Shown here: piece by piece, positions 28,709 through 37,347 of the stretch | Numbering within the stretch: position 1 is the first letter of the stretch | Layout: each line of letters starts with the position of its first letter | Source: Geodermatophilus sp. YIM 151500 | GTDB taxonomy: Bacteria > Actinomycetota > Actinomycetes > Mycobacteriales > Geodermatophilaceae | Direction of reading: 5' to 3' | Length of the DNA: 64,000 nt | NCBI RefSeq assembly: GCF_025716945.1 | Contig: NZ_JAOVZT010000010.1 | Span: forward strand, 23,144 to 87,143 | The notes under the pieces: generated by a model | Told to the model about the DNA's origin: nothing | Seen by the model: the letters and a program-made list of their open reading frames with translations, nothing else | Database searches by the model: none | Position numbers and translations under genes: made by a program

Positions 28709-30411
28709 GCGACCACCTGCTCGGGCTGCGCGCCGCGCACGGGCAGCCGGCGGGTGTGCACGTGCCCGGCGGCGTCGATGCGGTGCGCCAGGCGCACCCG
28801 CCAGTCGGCGCGGGGCGCGGGCGCGTCGGCGCGCCGGTGGCAGCCGCGGCTCTCGGGTCGGCCGAGCGCCGCGGCGGCGAGCAGCGTGGCGGCGGTGTGC
28901 AGGGCGGTGACCTCCAGCGCGGCCAGGTCGAGCGGCAGCGCGGCGTCGCGGTGGGGGACGGCGGCCAGCGCAGCGGCGAGCCCGCCCAGGCCGTCGGCGT
29001 CGCGCAGCACGCCCGCGCCGCGGCTGGTGGCCGCGGTGAGCGCACTCCGGGCCGCGGGGTCGACCGCGGTCCCGGCCTCGGACGGCGGCACCGGGTCCGC
29101 GGGCGCCGGTAGCTCCGTCGCGAGCAGCGCCGCGCAGCGGCGGGCGGCGACCAGCCCCTCGGGGATCGAGTTGGAGGCCAGCCGGTTGGCGCCCTGGACG
29201 CCGGTGCACGCCACCTCCCCGACCGCGAACAGGCCGGCGACGCCGGTGCGCCCGTCGAGCTCGGCGAGCACGCCCCCGCAGGTGTAGTGGGCGGCGGGGA
29301 CGACCGGCACCGGCTCGCCGGCCGGGTCGACGCCGGCCGCGCGGCAGGCGCGCAGGATGCCGGGGAACCGCCGCTCGAGGAACGCGCGGCCCAGGTGCGT
29401 GGCGTCGAGGAACACGCAGTCGGCGCCGGTGGCGCGCAGGTGCGCGGCGATGGTGGCCGAGACGACGTCGCGCGGGGCGAGGTCGGCCAGCGGGTGCGCG
29501 CCGGCCATGATCCGGCGTCCGGACCGGTCGACCAGGACGGCGCCCTCGCCGCGGACCGCCTCGGAGACCAGCACCTGCTGGCCCTCGGCGTCCGGACCGC
29601 GCCACAGCACGGTCGGGTGGAACTGGACGAACTCCACGTCGGCGGCCTCGGCCCCGGCGCGCAGCGCCAGGGCCAGCCCGTCACCGGTCGCCCCGGCGGG
29701 GTTGCTGGTGGCCGCGTACACGTGCCCGTAGCCGCCGGTGGCGAGGACGACGGCCCGCGCGCGGAGGTCGCCGGCGTCGACCAACCGGCCGTCGTCGGCG
29801 ACCCGGGCCACCCGCAGTCCGGCGACCGCCCCGCCGGGGGCGCGCAGGGTGTCGAGGGCGGCGGTGCGGTCGAGCACCGCGACACCGCGGGCCCGGAGCG
29901 CGGTGCCGAGCGTGTGGGTGACCTCGGCGCCGCTGGCGTCACCGCCGGCGTGCACGATCCGGTCGCGGCTGTGCCCGCCCTCGCGGGTCAGCGCGGGCCG
30001 GCCGTCGGGGGCGAGGTCGAGCCGGGCACCGAGGCGCTGCAGCAGGGCGATCGCGGCGGGTGCCTCCGCGACGAGGGTGCGCACCGCCGGCTCGTCGCAG
30101 AGCCCGGCGCCCGCGACGAGGGTGTCGTGGACGTGCAGCCGGTGGTCGTCGTCCGGGCCGAGGACGGCGGCCAGGCCGCCCTGCGCCCAGGCGGTGCTGC
30201 CGTCGCCGAGGCAGCCCTTGGTCACGACGGTGACCGCGCGCCCGGCATCGGCCAGTGCCAGCGCGGCCATCAGCCCGGCCGCCCCGCTGCCGACGACCAC
30301 GACGTCGGTCGTCCGCGTCCAGCCGGCGGCCGGCAGGGGGAGGGCCGGGACGACCGCCGGGACGACCGCCGGGGGGACCGGGGTCAGCCGCCGCGGCGCC
30401 GCCGTCCTCAC
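28705..30411 (-). CDS. nadB: L-aspartate oxidase
   Basis: The 568-residue flavoprotein has the FAD motif [17 protein letters not shown] near residue 38, [21 protein letters not shown], the covalent-type active-site region HYTCGGV, and [19 protein letters not shown]. It oxidises L-aspartate to iminoaspartate, which NadA condenses with dihydroxyacetone phosphate. GTG at 30411 overlaps the nadA stop as GTGA. The first 30 residues are a Pro/Val-rich lead not seen in all homologues, so a slightly later start cannot be excluded. Expression should follow the NrtR-controlled promoter upstream of nadA. Confidence 0.95.
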   Translation of the reverse strand: MRTAAPRRLTPVPPAVVPAVVPALPLPAAGWTRTTDVVVVGSGAAGLMAALALADAGRAVTVVTKGCLGDGSTAWAQGGLAAVLGPDDDHRLHVHDTLVAGAGLCDEPAVRTLVAEAPAAIALLQRLGARLDLAPDGRPALTREGGHSRDRIVHAGGDASGAEVTHTLGTALRARGVAVLDRTAALDTLRAPGGAVAGLRVARVADDGRLVDAGDLRARAVVLATGGYGHVYAATSNPAGATGDGLALALRAGAEAADVEFVQFHPTVLWRGPDAEGQQVLVSEAVRGEGAVLVDRSGRRIMAGAHPLADLAPRDVVSATIAAHLRATGADCVFLDATHLGRAFLERRFPGILRACRAAGVDPAGEPVPVVPAAHYTCGGVLAELDGRTGVAGLFAVGEVACTGVQGANRLASNSIPEGLVAARRCAALLATELPAPADPVPPSEAGTAVDPAARSALTAATSRGAGVLRDADGLGGLAAALAAVPHRDAALPLDLAALEVTALHTAATLLAAAALGRPESRGCHRRADAPAPRADWRVRLAHRIDAAGHVHTRRLPVRGAQPEQVVA

Positions 30412-31421
30412 TCGGCCACCGGGGACGGCGTCCCCAGGGCGACCATCGCCTCGACCGCGGCGCGCGCCCGGGCGGCGACGGCGGGGTCGACGGTCACCTC
30501 GTCGCGGCCCTCGCGGAGCGCGCGCAGCAGCTTCTCCGGCGTCGACATCTTCATGTAGGGGCAGGCGGCACGCGGGTTGACCGGCTGGAAGTCCGTCGTC
30601 CGGTTGGCCTGCCGGAGCTGGTGCAGCATGCCGATCTCGGTGGCGACCAGCACGCGCTTCGCCGTCGTCCGCCGGGCCTGGTCGAGCATGCCGCCGGTGG
30701 AGAGGACGTGGACCCGTTCCTCCGGGAGGTCGCCGGAGCCGACCATCCACAGCGCGCTGGTCGCGCAGCCGCACTCGGGGTGCACGAGCAGCTCGGCGTC
30801 CGGGTCGCGCTCGACGCTGGCCCGCAGGTCGGTGGGGGAGATGCCGGCGTGCACGTGGCACTCGCCCATCCAGATGCGCATGTCGGTGCGGCCGGTGACC
30901 CGCTGGACGTGCGCGCCGAGGAACTGGTCGGGCAGGAAGAGGATCTCCCGGTCGGCCGGTACCGACTCCACGACCTCGACGGCGTTGGACGACGTGCAGC
31001 AGATGTCGGTCTCGGCCTTCACCTCGGCCGAGGTGTTGACGTAGGAGACGACGACGGCGCCGGGGTGTTCGGCCTTCCACGCACGCAGCTGGTCGGCGGT
31101 GATGGTGTCGGCCAGCGAGCAGCCGGCGTTCGCGTCGGGCACCAGGACGGTCTTCTCCGGCGCCAGGATCTTGGCCGTCTCGGCCATGAAGTGGACGCCG
31201 GCGAAGACGATCGTGCTCGCCTCGCTGGCGGCGGCGAGGCGGGAGAGGGCGAGGGAGTCGCCGACGTGGTCGGCGACGTCCTGGATCTCCGGGGCCTGGT
31301 AGTTGTGCGCGAGCAGGACGGCGTCGCGCTCGGCGGCCAGCCGGCGGACCTCGTCGCGCCAGTCCTGCCACTGCTCGGGGGACCAGGTGCTGCGGGTCGG
31401 GGCGGAAAGGATCGCGGTCAC
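30408..31421 (-). CDS. nadA: Quinolinate synthase A
   Basis: The 337-residue protein carries the three cysteines that bind the 4Fe-4S cluster, in [18 protein letters not shown] and [12 protein letters not shown], and the typical [21 protein letters not shown] near the N terminus. It makes quinolinate from iminoaspartate and dihydroxyacetone phosphate. GTG at 31421 follows CAGGAGG with five-base spacing. It is the first gene of nadABC. The promoter with -35 TTGACG and -10 TACGGT lies 27-55 bases upstream and is overlaid by the NrtR palindrome. Confidence 0.96.
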   Translation of the reverse strand: MTAILSAPTRSTWSPEQWQDWRDEVRRLAAERDAVLLAHNYQAPEIQDVADHVGDSLALSRLAAASEASTIVFAGVHFMAETAKILAPEKTVLVPDANAGCSLADTITADQLRAWKAEHPGAVVVSYVNTSAEVKAETDICCTSSNAVEVVESVPADREILFLPDQFLGAHVQRVTGRTDMRIWMGECHVHAGISPTDLRASVERDPDAELLVHPECGCATSALWMVGSGDLPEERVHVLSTGGMLDQARRTTAKRVLVATEIGMLHQLRQANRTTDFQPVNPRAACPYMKMSTPEKLLRALREGRDEVTVDPAVAARARAAVEAMVALGTPSPVAE

Positions 31422-31447
31422 CGTGGCCTCCTGGCGGTCGGTTTTAT

Positions 31448-31476
31448 ACCGTAGGTTTGAAACCTATGGGCGTCAA
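31448..31476 (-). promoter_or_regulatory. nadABC promoter
   Basis: On the minus strand TTGACG (complement of 31471-31476) and TACGGT (complement of 31448-31453) are separated by exactly 17 bases, a standard sigma-70/SigA layout. Transcription would start near 31441, giving a leader of about 20 bases that includes the strong nadA ribosome site. The spacer is almost entirely filled by the NrtR-type palindrome. Confidence 0.75.
31449..31469. promoter_or_regulatory. NrtR operator
   Basis: TAGGTTTGAAACCTA (31452-31466) is a perfect palindrome about a central G. The next pair is mismatched, and CC/GG outside it pair again, extending symmetry over 31449-31469. It sits between -35 and -10 of the nadABC promoter and 14 bases before the nrtR start, so one bound dimer could repress nadABC and autoregulate nrtR. 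NrtR repressors are known to control NAD synthesis genes and to release DNA on binding ADP-ribose; assignment of this site is inferred from position and symmetry. Confidence 0.8.
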
Positions 31477-31482
31477 CGTACC

Positions 31483-32211
31483 ATGCACTGCGTGGCTTCC
31501 GTGTGGTCCTCACCGGACCGCCCGGCCTTTCCGCACCAGGCCCTGGCCGTCGTGCTGCAGGTCCGGGCGGCGCGCCTGCACGTCCTGCTGTGGCAGCGGG
31601 CCAACGCCCCCTTCGTCGGCGCCTGGGCCCTCCCCGGCGGGCCGCTGCTGCCCGACGAGACGCTCGGTGCGTCGGTGGCCCGGCAGCTGGCGTCGAAGGT
31701 CGAGCTGCGGCAACTGGCCCACCTGGAGCAGCTGGAGACCCGCAGCGACCCCGGCCGCGACCCGCGCGGTCGGACGGTGGCCACCGCCTACCTGGGGTTG
31801 ATCCCGGCCGGCCTGGACCCGGCCCTCCCCGACGACACCGCCTGGCACCCGGTCGCCGCGCTGCCGCCGACGGCGTTCGACCACGGCTCGATCGTCGGCT
31901 CGGCCCTGGGCCGGCTGCGGGCGAAGCTGTCGTACACCAACGTCGGGTTCGCCCTCGCGCCGCCGACCTTCACCATCGCCGAGCTGCGGACCGTCTACGT
32001 CGCGGCGCTCGGCTACGACGTGACGGCGACCAACCTGCAGCGGGTGCTGCTGCGGCGGGGGGTGCTCGAGCCGACCGGCGAGATGGCGCACCCGGGGAGG
32101 TCCGGTGGTCGCCCGGCGATGCTCTACCGGTTCGCCTCGTCGTCGCTGGAGGTGACCGACCCGTTCGCGGTCTTCCGGCCGCCGTCCGAGCGCCCGACCG
32201 AGCGGCGGTGA
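31483..32211 (+). CDS. nrtR: NrtR: Nudix-related transcriptional regulator of NAD synthesis
   Basis: The 242-residue protein has an N-terminal Nudix fold and a C-terminal winged helix (FTIAELRTVYVAALGYDVTA, then TNLQRVLLRRGVLEPTGE). The Nudix box is broken: after G-x5-E the catalytic REUxEE reads RQLASK, so it should bind but not hydrolyse ADP-ribose. This is the known NrtR design. SGGRPAMLYRF near the end is also typical. It is divergent from nadA across a 61-base region holding the palindrome at 31449-31469. I use ATG at 31483; GTG codons at 31492 and 31501 are alternatives, and no clear ribosome site marks any of them. Confidence 0.92.
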   Translation: MHCVASVWSSPDRPAFPHQALAVVLQVRAARLHVLLWQRANAPFVGAWALPGGPLLPDETLGASVARQLASKVELRQLAHLEQLETRSDPGRDPRGRTVATAYLGLIPAGLDPALPDDTAWHPVAALPPTAFDHGSIVGSALGRLRAKLSYTNVGFALAPPTFTIAELRTVYVAALGYDVTATNLQRVLLRRGVLEPTGEMAHPGRSGGRPAMLYRFASSSLEVTDPFAVFRPPSERPTERR

Positions 32212-32468
32212 TCCGCGGGCGGTCGACCGCAGTTGCGGCGCCGCAGCACGGAGCAGCCGGACGCCGACGTCGGCGGCGGCCACGTCGGCGCCGCAACCCG
32301 GGGCTGCCGAAGGCGATGGCATCGAGCTGAACCAAGGATTCCGACGGGCCGTTCGGCTCTTCAGCGCCTGTTCCGACGCGGTCCACGCTGGAGCCGGCCC
32401 GCCACGGACGAGGACCCCACCGAGGACGTGCTGAGCGGGCGGGTCCGACGGCGACTGAGGAGGTCGTC
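32212..32468. other. Non-coding stretch between nrtR and a decayed gene
   Basis: No convincing gene, repeat or regulatory element was found. With the pseudogene that follows, 32212-33028 forms about 0.8 kb without an intact gene, at the boundary between conserved housekeeping genes and the lower-GC FG-GAP gene. Confidence 0.5.
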
Positions 32469-33028
32469 ATGGGGCAGGCGCGACAGATCACGGAGCGGAT
32501 CACCGATGCCGTCATGGCCGGCCAGAACGCCGCGATCGAGCGACCGTACGCCGAGGAGGCCGTCGCCGAGGTGCCCGAGGGGCCCCGTCTCGAGGGTCGT
32601 GCGGCGGTCGCCGACCATCGCATGGGCTTCGAGCGTGCATGTCCCGACGCGTCCTGGGACGGCGTCACACCGCAGCCCCGGATGAGCGCGGACCAGCCTG
32701 CCGAGGCCATGGTCCGTGGATCGTTCCGCCCACCCCCCGGTCCGAGCCGGTCGGGGCGTGGGCAGCCCGACGAGATCGGCCCGCACCACCCGGAACTTTC
32801 TCAGTGGCTTCGCCTGCCTGCCTCCCATCGGCCTGGGCGGGGTCGGACGGGCCACCGAGCTGGGCCTCCGCTCGGGCTGGACCTGCTGCCGCTGCCGCAC
32901 GAGCGGCAGGAATCCGGCGTTCCCGACCAGTTCCGCCATGCGAGGCCCGACTCGGCCCGGAGCTCTGTCATCTCGACCGAGCACGTCCGCACCCGCACAG
33001 GTCGTCGTGCGGTCGTTCGGGAGACGCC
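32469..33028 (+). pseudogene. Decayed NTF2/SnoaL-like gene (frameshifted)
   Basis: The first 75 codons from ATG at 32469 resemble the helical start of SnoaL-like nuclear transport factor 2 fold proteins (ITERITDAVMAGQNAAIERPYA, shown to position 22 only in part, then EVPEGPRLEGRAAVADH). After VRGSF the reading changes frame: the expected LPPTGR-type segment appears in another frame (FACLPPIGLGG, about 32810-32840), and a final GLDLLPLPHERQ returns to the first frame. The open frame itself runs to 33032 and overlaps the next gene. I read it as a gene broken by small indels. A ribosome site GAGGAGG precedes the ATG. Sequencing error is an alternative. Confidence 0.45.
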
Positions 33029-34312
33029 ATGACCGACCGACGAACGCCGGCGGTCACGGTTCTCGCGACCGCCCTCGCGGCCGCGGGGACCCTCATCCCA
33101 GCTCCTGTGGCCGAGGCGCAGCCCGCGCCGATCGTGGCTACGACCAAGCTTTCCGTCCCAGGGCTCGAAGATGGATCCCGGTTCGGTACCTCTGTCGCGA
33201 TATGGGGTGCCGTCGCCGTCGTCGGAGCTCCCTTTGATGACTACGACGGTAAGACGGACGCCGGTGCCGCTTATGTGTTCAGGCGATCTGGTGCGACCTG
33301 GGTGCAGGAGGCGATGTTGACGGGCGTGGACACCGCATCGGGAGATCAATTCGGGGCGTCCGTCGACGTCTTCTCAGGTGGTATCGGCACCCACTTGGTC
33401 ATAGGCGCGCCCTTCGACGACAACCCCGGCGGGACGGATGCCGGTGCGGCCTACGTGTTCACCCGGGTGGGCACCACCTGGACGCAGTCACGAAAGGTCA
33501 CCATCGCGCACAACCGTGGAGGTAATGATCGATTCGGGTCCTCCGTCACGATCGCCCGGAGTGATGCTCTGATCGGCGTGCCATTGGACGATACGACCGG
33601 TGCGGGCGGGCTCTCCCAATCAGGATCTGTCACCGCCTTCTACCGTCCCGAGGATTGGGGCTTTCGCTCCTCGCTGACCGCTGGGGGCAGCGCCGGCGAC
33701 TTCGAGTTCTTCGGCTCTGCGGTCGAGATGTCGGCACTGACCGCGGTCGTCGGAGCGCCGGAGGACGACCAACGTGGATCCGTCCATGTGTTCGTGCGTC
33801 CGGATGATCCGGCTTCGCCGTGGACGCCGCAGGCCCGGCTCACATCCCCGCTCGGCGGTGGCAAGTCCTTCGGGACGTCCGTTGCCGTCTTCGGGGATTT
33901 CTTGGTCGTCGGCGAGCCGGTTGGCAGCTCCAACTTCTTCTGCGGCAACCTGAGCATCGTCTATTTCTTCGCGCGCGCGGGGGTGACCTGGACGGCGGAG
34001 GGATCGCTCGACTGCGCTCCGGCGAACGCCGCAGCCTTCGGCCAGTCCGTGGCCATCGACACCGCATCGGGCAGCCCGACCGCACTGGTCGGCGCCCCTG
34101 ATACGAATCAACGCACGGGGGAGGCGTACGTGTACCGCCGGATCGGATCAGACTTCGGGCTTCACGAGACCATCAGGGCGGTGGATGCCTCCGCGACGGA
34201 CAAGTTCGGTTACGACGTGGATCTCTCCGGTGGAACCGCGGTGATCGGGGCACCAGAGGACAATGTTGCGGGAACCGACGACGGTTCGGCCTACGTCGTG
34301 TCCGTACCTTGA
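33029..34312 (+). CDS. Secreted FG-GAP repeat (integrin alpha-type beta-propeller) protein
   Basis: The 427-residue protein has a Sec signal peptide (TVLATALAAAGTLIPAPVAEA) and seven FG-GAP repeats. Each starts FGxSV and ends VGAPxDD or similar: FGTSVAIWGAVAVVGAPFDD, FGASVDV...IGAPFDD, FGSSVTI...IGVPLDD, FGSAVEM...VGAPEDD, FGTSVAV...VGEP, FGQSVAI...VGAPDTN and FGYDVDL...IGAPEDN. Seven repeats fit one closed seven-bladed propeller, with Asp-rich Ca-binding loops. It should be exported and may bind surfaces or polymers. GC is visibly lower than that of neighbours (about 62-63% in two 60-base lines counted by hand against 80% in one nadB line), suggesting acquisition. ATG at 33029 follows CGGGAG. 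Confidence 0.85.
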   Translation: MTDRRTPAVTVLATALAAAGTLIPAPVAEAQPAPIVATTKLSVPGLEDGSRFGTSVAIWGAVAVVGAPFDDYDGKTDAGAAYVFRRSGATWVQEAMLTGVDTASGDQFGASVDVFSGGIGTHLVIGAPFDDNPGGTDAGAAYVFTRVGTTWTQSRKVTIAHNRGGNDRFGSSVTIARSDALIGVPLDDTTGAGGLSQSGSVTAFYRPEDWGFRSSLTAGGSAGDFEFFGSAVEMSALTAVVGAPEDDQRGSVHVFVRPDDPASPWTPQARLTSPLGGGKSFGTSVAVFGDFLVVGEPVGSSNFFCGNLSIVYFFARAGVTWTAEGSLDCAPANAAAFGQSVAIDTASGSPTALVGAPDTNQRTGEAYVYRRIGSDFGLHETIRAVDASATDKFGYDVDLSGGTAVIGAPEDNVAGTDDGSAYVVSVP

Positions 34313-34592
34313 CACCGTCGACGACGTCTTCGACTTCGATGCGGACTCTCGGACGGGTGCGTCCAGAGTTGCTGCATGGACGCGAGTGACTGCTCGGGTC
34401 GTCAGGTCGCCCGCAGCCCGACCCGGGCAACGAGAACCTGCGCGGTGAAAGGGGTGGGTCCCGGCGGTGCCGACAGGCGTTCGTCGGCGCGAGGGCTCAC
34501 CCGTCCGGAGCATCCGCGGAGCGGACCGTTCCATCCGAGGGCGCTCCTGCCGATGTCCCTCCCGTCCGGTCCGGAAGGCGGGAGGGGTCGTC
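34313..34592. other. Non-coding stretch after the FG-GAP gene
   Basis: This 280-base stretch shows no convincing gene, hairpin terminator or repeat. Its composition is intermediate between the FG-GAP gene and the surrounding chromosome. Confidence 0.4.
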
Positions 34593-34778
34593 GTGGCGGT
34601 GTTCTGGATGCTGCTGGGGAGCTGGTACGGGTTGGCGGCCGTTGTCGCCGCCGTCGGGTTGGCCTCGGAGCGCGTCTCCTCACCCGGAGCCACGACCCGG
34701 CGCGCGGTGCCGCTACCCGCCGGGGCGGTGCACGGGTCGGGCTCGCCCGGACCCGCGGCGGCGCAGCCGGCGGGCTGA
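34593..34778 (+). CDS. Small single-helix membrane protein, hypothetical
   Basis: A 61-residue frame starts at GTG 34593, five bases after the strong ribosome site GGAGGGG. It encodes one hydrophobic helix near the N terminus (VFWMLLGSWYGLAAVVAAVGLA) and a Pro/Ala-rich tail ending GPAAAQPAG. I recognise no family. The ribosome site and the clean helix support it; shortness and the lack of an operon argue for caution. It lies between the FG-GAP gene and tRNA-Arg. Confidence 0.4.
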   Translation: MAVFWMLLGSWYGLAAVVAAVGLASERVSSPGATTRRAVPLPAGAVHGSGSPGPAAAQPAG

Positions 34779-34828
34779 CCCCGCTGGTCGTCGGCTGACG
34801 GATCCCCGACCCGGAGGGTCGCCCGGCG

Positions 34829-34901
34829 CGCGCCCGGCAGGGATCGAACCTGCGACCAAGTGCTTAGAAGGCACCTGCTCTATCCGCTGAGCTACGGGCG
34901 C
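34829..34901 (-). tRNA. tRNA-Arg (anticodon UCU)
   Basis: The minus strand folds as a complete 73-base cloverleaf. The acceptor stem is GCGCCCG with CGGGCGC plus discriminator G; the anticodon loop CTTCTAA gives UCU; the T arm is GCAGG-TTCGATC-CCTGC. CCA is not encoded. Its 3' end faces the FG-GAP patch at 32.2-34.8 kb. Confidence 0.96.
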
Positions 34902-34976
34902 GAGGCCCTGATCATCGCACTGGTCCCGGCCCGTTCGGGGACGGACCCAGCCCGGGGCGGGTCGGTGCCGCTGGCG

Positions 34977-36035
34977 TCAGAGACGCCGGGCCGAGCGGAA
35001 GGAGCTGGCGTACAGCCCGTTCCCGGACAGGATCGACCGGCCGCGGACGTCGCCCATCGTGGGCCCGTCCGCGCCCTTGCGGCTGGACAGGAACCGGGGG
35101 GCGCCCGTGGAGTCCGTGCCCAGCAGGATGCCGACGTGGTCGACGAGCGTGCCGTCGTCGGTGCTCGCGTCGAAGAACACCAGGTCTCCGGGCTGCAGGG
35201 CGGCCAGGCCGACCGGACGCGTCCCGGTGTCGCGGACGACGACGACCCCGGGTGCCGAGGCGTTCATCTGCACCGCGCGCCGGGGCAGCGCCGCGCCGTC
35301 CGGCTCCAGGGTCAGCGGTACGCCGCCGCGGTGACCGAAGACGGCGCGGACGTATCCCGAGCAGTCGAGAGCTCCCTGCTGGTGGACCTCCGGCCGGTCG
35401 CCCCCGGTCGCGTAGGACCAGGGGACGCCGAGGTAGTCGTTGAAGTCCGAGCCCTCTTCGCGGGTGCCGTCGGTCCGCAGCGGCCCGTAGGACGCATCGC
35501 CGGCGATCCGGGAGCCGGACGCGTCCGTGCGGTCGGGCGCACCGGTGAGGTACTGGCGCGCCACCTCGAGCACGTCGTCGTCGGTGTCGTGCAGGCGGGC
35601 GGTCAGCCAGCCGTGGTCCACGGTGCCCGCGAAGGGCTGCGGGAGCAGCCGCACCCATGTGGTCGTGGTGACCGACGCGGTCGTCGTCGACTCGGTGAAC
35701 GTCCGCTGCGGTCCGCGCAGCGTCACGGTGCGGGAGCCGACCGTGAAGGTGGCCACCGGCCCCAGGTCGTCGCGGACGACGACCCGGTCGGGCGCGGCCA
35801 TCCGCGTCTCGCGCAGCGGACCGCGCGTGCCGACTCCGGGAGCGGTCGTCAGCGGGCCGGTCGCCGCGGAAGCCTGCGTCGACGCGTCCGCGATGTCCGT
35901 GCCACCCGCCGGCGCAGGGACGGGATCGCCGTCGGTCGTGGCCAGGGCCGCGCCCCCGAGCAGGACCACCGCGATCGCCGCCGCCCGGGCACGACGCACG
36001 ACCCGTGATTCCTGCCCGCTCGTCTTCGCGCGCAT
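34977..36035 (-). CDS. Secreted NlpC/P60 cysteine peptidase, candidate poly-gamma-glutamate or peptidoglycan hydrolase
   Basis: The 352-residue protein starts with a basic N terminus and a hydrophobic signal segment (AAAIAVVLLGGAALATT). A poorly conserved middle region follows, then a C-terminal NlpC/P60 domain with the catalytic Cys in DCSGYVRAVFG, QPGDLVFFD and the catalytic His in DHVGILLG. NlpC/P60 enzymes cut gamma-D-glutamyl bonds in peptidoglycan stems, and the Bacillus enzyme PgdS cuts poly-gamma-glutamate. Location at the edge of the capsule locus makes release or trimming of PGA a fair guess, but ordinary wall remodelling is equally possible. ATG at 36035 follows GAGGAAG. Confidence 0.82.
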   Translation of the reverse strand: MRAKTSGQESRVVRRARAAAIAVVLLGGAALATTDGDPVPAPAGGTDIADASTQASAATGPLTTAPGVGTRGPLRETRMAAPDRVVVRDDLGPVATFTVGSRTVTLRGPQRTFTESTTTASVTTTTWVRLLPQPFAGTVDHGWLTARLHDTDDDVLEVARQYLTGAPDRTDASGSRIAGDASYGPLRTDGTREEGSDFNDYLGVPWSYATGGDRPEVHQQGALDCSGYVRAVFGHRGGVPLTLEPDGAALPRRAVQMNASAPGVVVVRDTGTRPVGLAALQPGDLVFFDASTDDGTLVDHVGILLGTDSTGAPRFLSSRKGADGPTMGDVRGRSILSGNGLYASSFRSARRL

Positions 36036-36203
36036 CAGCGTCTTCCTCGCTCCCGCCGCCGCACGGGCGCCCGGACGTCCGAATCCGTCCGGCGACCCTC
36101 GCTGCGGACGGGCGCCCGCGTGGAGCGGGGCATCGCGTCGCTCACTCTACACGGTGTCCCGATCACACGTAGTGACGAGCGGGCATCGGGCGGCGCCGCG
36201 GCG

Positions 36204-37160
36204 TCAGCGCGTGAGCACCTCGGCGAGGACGTCCACCAGGCGGTCGCGATCGGCGCCCTCCTCGCGCAGGTCCGGGGCCAGTTCCAGGTGGACGAAGGTG
36301 GCGCCCACCTCGTGGGCGTGCGCGGCCTGGACGTTCGTCGTGCCCGCCAGGTCCTGGCACCGCTTCCCGTCGTAGACGCAGGTCTCGACGCCGGCGTCCT
36401 GCAGGGCCGCGTCCAGGTCCCGCACCAGGGGATCGGGATCGGCCTTGCCGCTGGACAGGACGACCTGGGCGGCGCCCTCGTGGTCGGAGTCGTCGAACCC
36501 GTGGACCTGCAGGACGACGGTTCCGCGGCCGACCACCGCCCGGTCGACGGCGGCGAAGGCGCTGTCCCGTTCGTGGGCGACGTCCGCCGCGTCGTCGCCC
36601 GCGGTCCGGTGGGCGCCGGCGACGAACAGGGCGTCGGCGTCGAGAGCCGTGAACAGCTCGGGGCCGAGGTCCTCGGTCCGCCGGTCGGCGCGCGGGTGCG
36701 GCACCTCGACGACGAGCCGGGGCGGCACGCCCGCGCCGTCCCGGACGGCGTAGAGGCCCAGCCCGCGCAGCTCTCCGCCGTCCAGGTCCTCGGCCACGAC
36801 CCGCACCGGCCGGTCGGATCCGTCGACCGCCTCCAGGGCCTGGGTGCCGTCCGGCAGCGGCGGCTCCTCGCCCCCCTCCAGGCCGGCCAGCACCGCGTCG
36901 GCCAGGCGCCCGTTCTCGGCGTCGCCGAGGGTGCGGTAGGCCGACGAGTCGCGTCCCGGTCCCGCTTGGAGCATCTGCTCGATCCGAGGGCCCAGCTCCA
37001 CCTGCTCGATCGTCGGGCCCGGCTCCACCGTCGGCCCGGCACACGCGACGAGGACCAGGACCGGCACGGCCGCGGCCGGCGCGCGTACGCGGGCGGCCGG
37101 TCCCGGGTCGCTCGGCGCGCGCACCGCCCGCCGGTGCGGGACGTTGGTCAGCGACCACAT
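36204..37160 (-). CDS. Lipoprotein with zinc carboxypeptidase-like motifs, candidate poly-gamma-glutamate hydrolase
   Basis: The 318-residue protein has a lipoprotein signal (VPVLVLVACAG, Cys at residue 36 from ATG 37160, or 24 from GTG 37124). The mature part shows VVEVPHPRADRRTE, VAGAHR, VVLQVHGF, AGTTNVQAA and FVHLELAPDLR. The order His...Glu, later His, then a C-terminal xxLELxxxLR resembles zinc carboxypeptidase-fold enzymes, and in particular the phage-type poly-gamma-glutamate hydrolases. I recognise the pattern but not a precise family, so the assignment is tentative. It is divergent from the capsule genes, separated by 37 bases from the small membrane protein, and would be anchored outside the cell where polymer emerges. 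Confidence 0.5.
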   Translation of the reverse strand: MWSLTNVPHRRAVRAPSDPGPAARVRAPAAAVPVLVLVACAGPTVEPGPTIEQVELGPRIEQMLQAGPGRDSSAYRTLGDAENGRLADAVLAGLEGGEEPPLPDGTQALEAVDGSDRPVRVVAEDLDGGELRGLGLYAVRDGAGVPPRLVVEVPHPRADRRTEDLGPELFTALDADALFVAGAHRTAGDDAADVAHERDSAFAAVDRAVVGRGTVVLQVHGFDDSDHEGAAQVVLSSGKADPDPLVRDLDAALQDAGVETCVYDGKRCQDLAGTTNVQAAHAHEVGATFVHLELAPDLREEGADRDRLVDVLAEVLTR

Positions 37161-37197
37161 GGATTGGATATGGTCCCGCAGGGTGGGGCCGGATGCC

Positions 37198-37347
37198 ATG
37201 GGGCTCGATCCCCCGGCTTGGTACGTGGAGCTGCTGCGCGGCGGCGTGGCCGGCGCGGTCTTCGTCCTCCTCTTCCTGTCCGCACGCTGGCGGTGGAAAG
37301 GCCGGAGCGATCGCGATGCGACGCAGGCTGACATCGGGCTGGACTGA
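37198..37347 (+). CDS. Tiny membrane protein at the head of the poly-gamma-glutamate operon
   Basis: A 49-residue frame from ATG 37198 encodes a short polar start, one membrane helix (GGVAGAVFVLLFLSARW) and a charged tail (KGRSDRDATQAD). It overlaps the next gene by 32 bases, which supports co-translation. Known PGA loci in Bacillus also include a protein of about 55 residues (PgsE/CapE) needed for polymer synthesis; a similar role here is suggested by size, topology and position only. GGTGGGG lies upstream. An in-frame ATG at 37144 is possible but overlaps the divergent lipoprotein start. Confidence 0.5.
   Translation: MGLDPPAWYVELLRGGVAGAVFVLLFLSARWRWKGRSDRDATQADIGLD

Noticed and set aside
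32361..32984. Minus-strand frame of 207 codons opposite the SnoaL-like remnant
   Set aside because: Its sequence is the mirror of the NTF2-like frame, and the plus strand carries the ribosome site and family resemblance.
34829..34901. tRNA-Arg as a proven integration site
   Set aside because: No integrase, no duplicated tRNA end and no attachment repeat could be found, so only a composition-based suspicion is reported.
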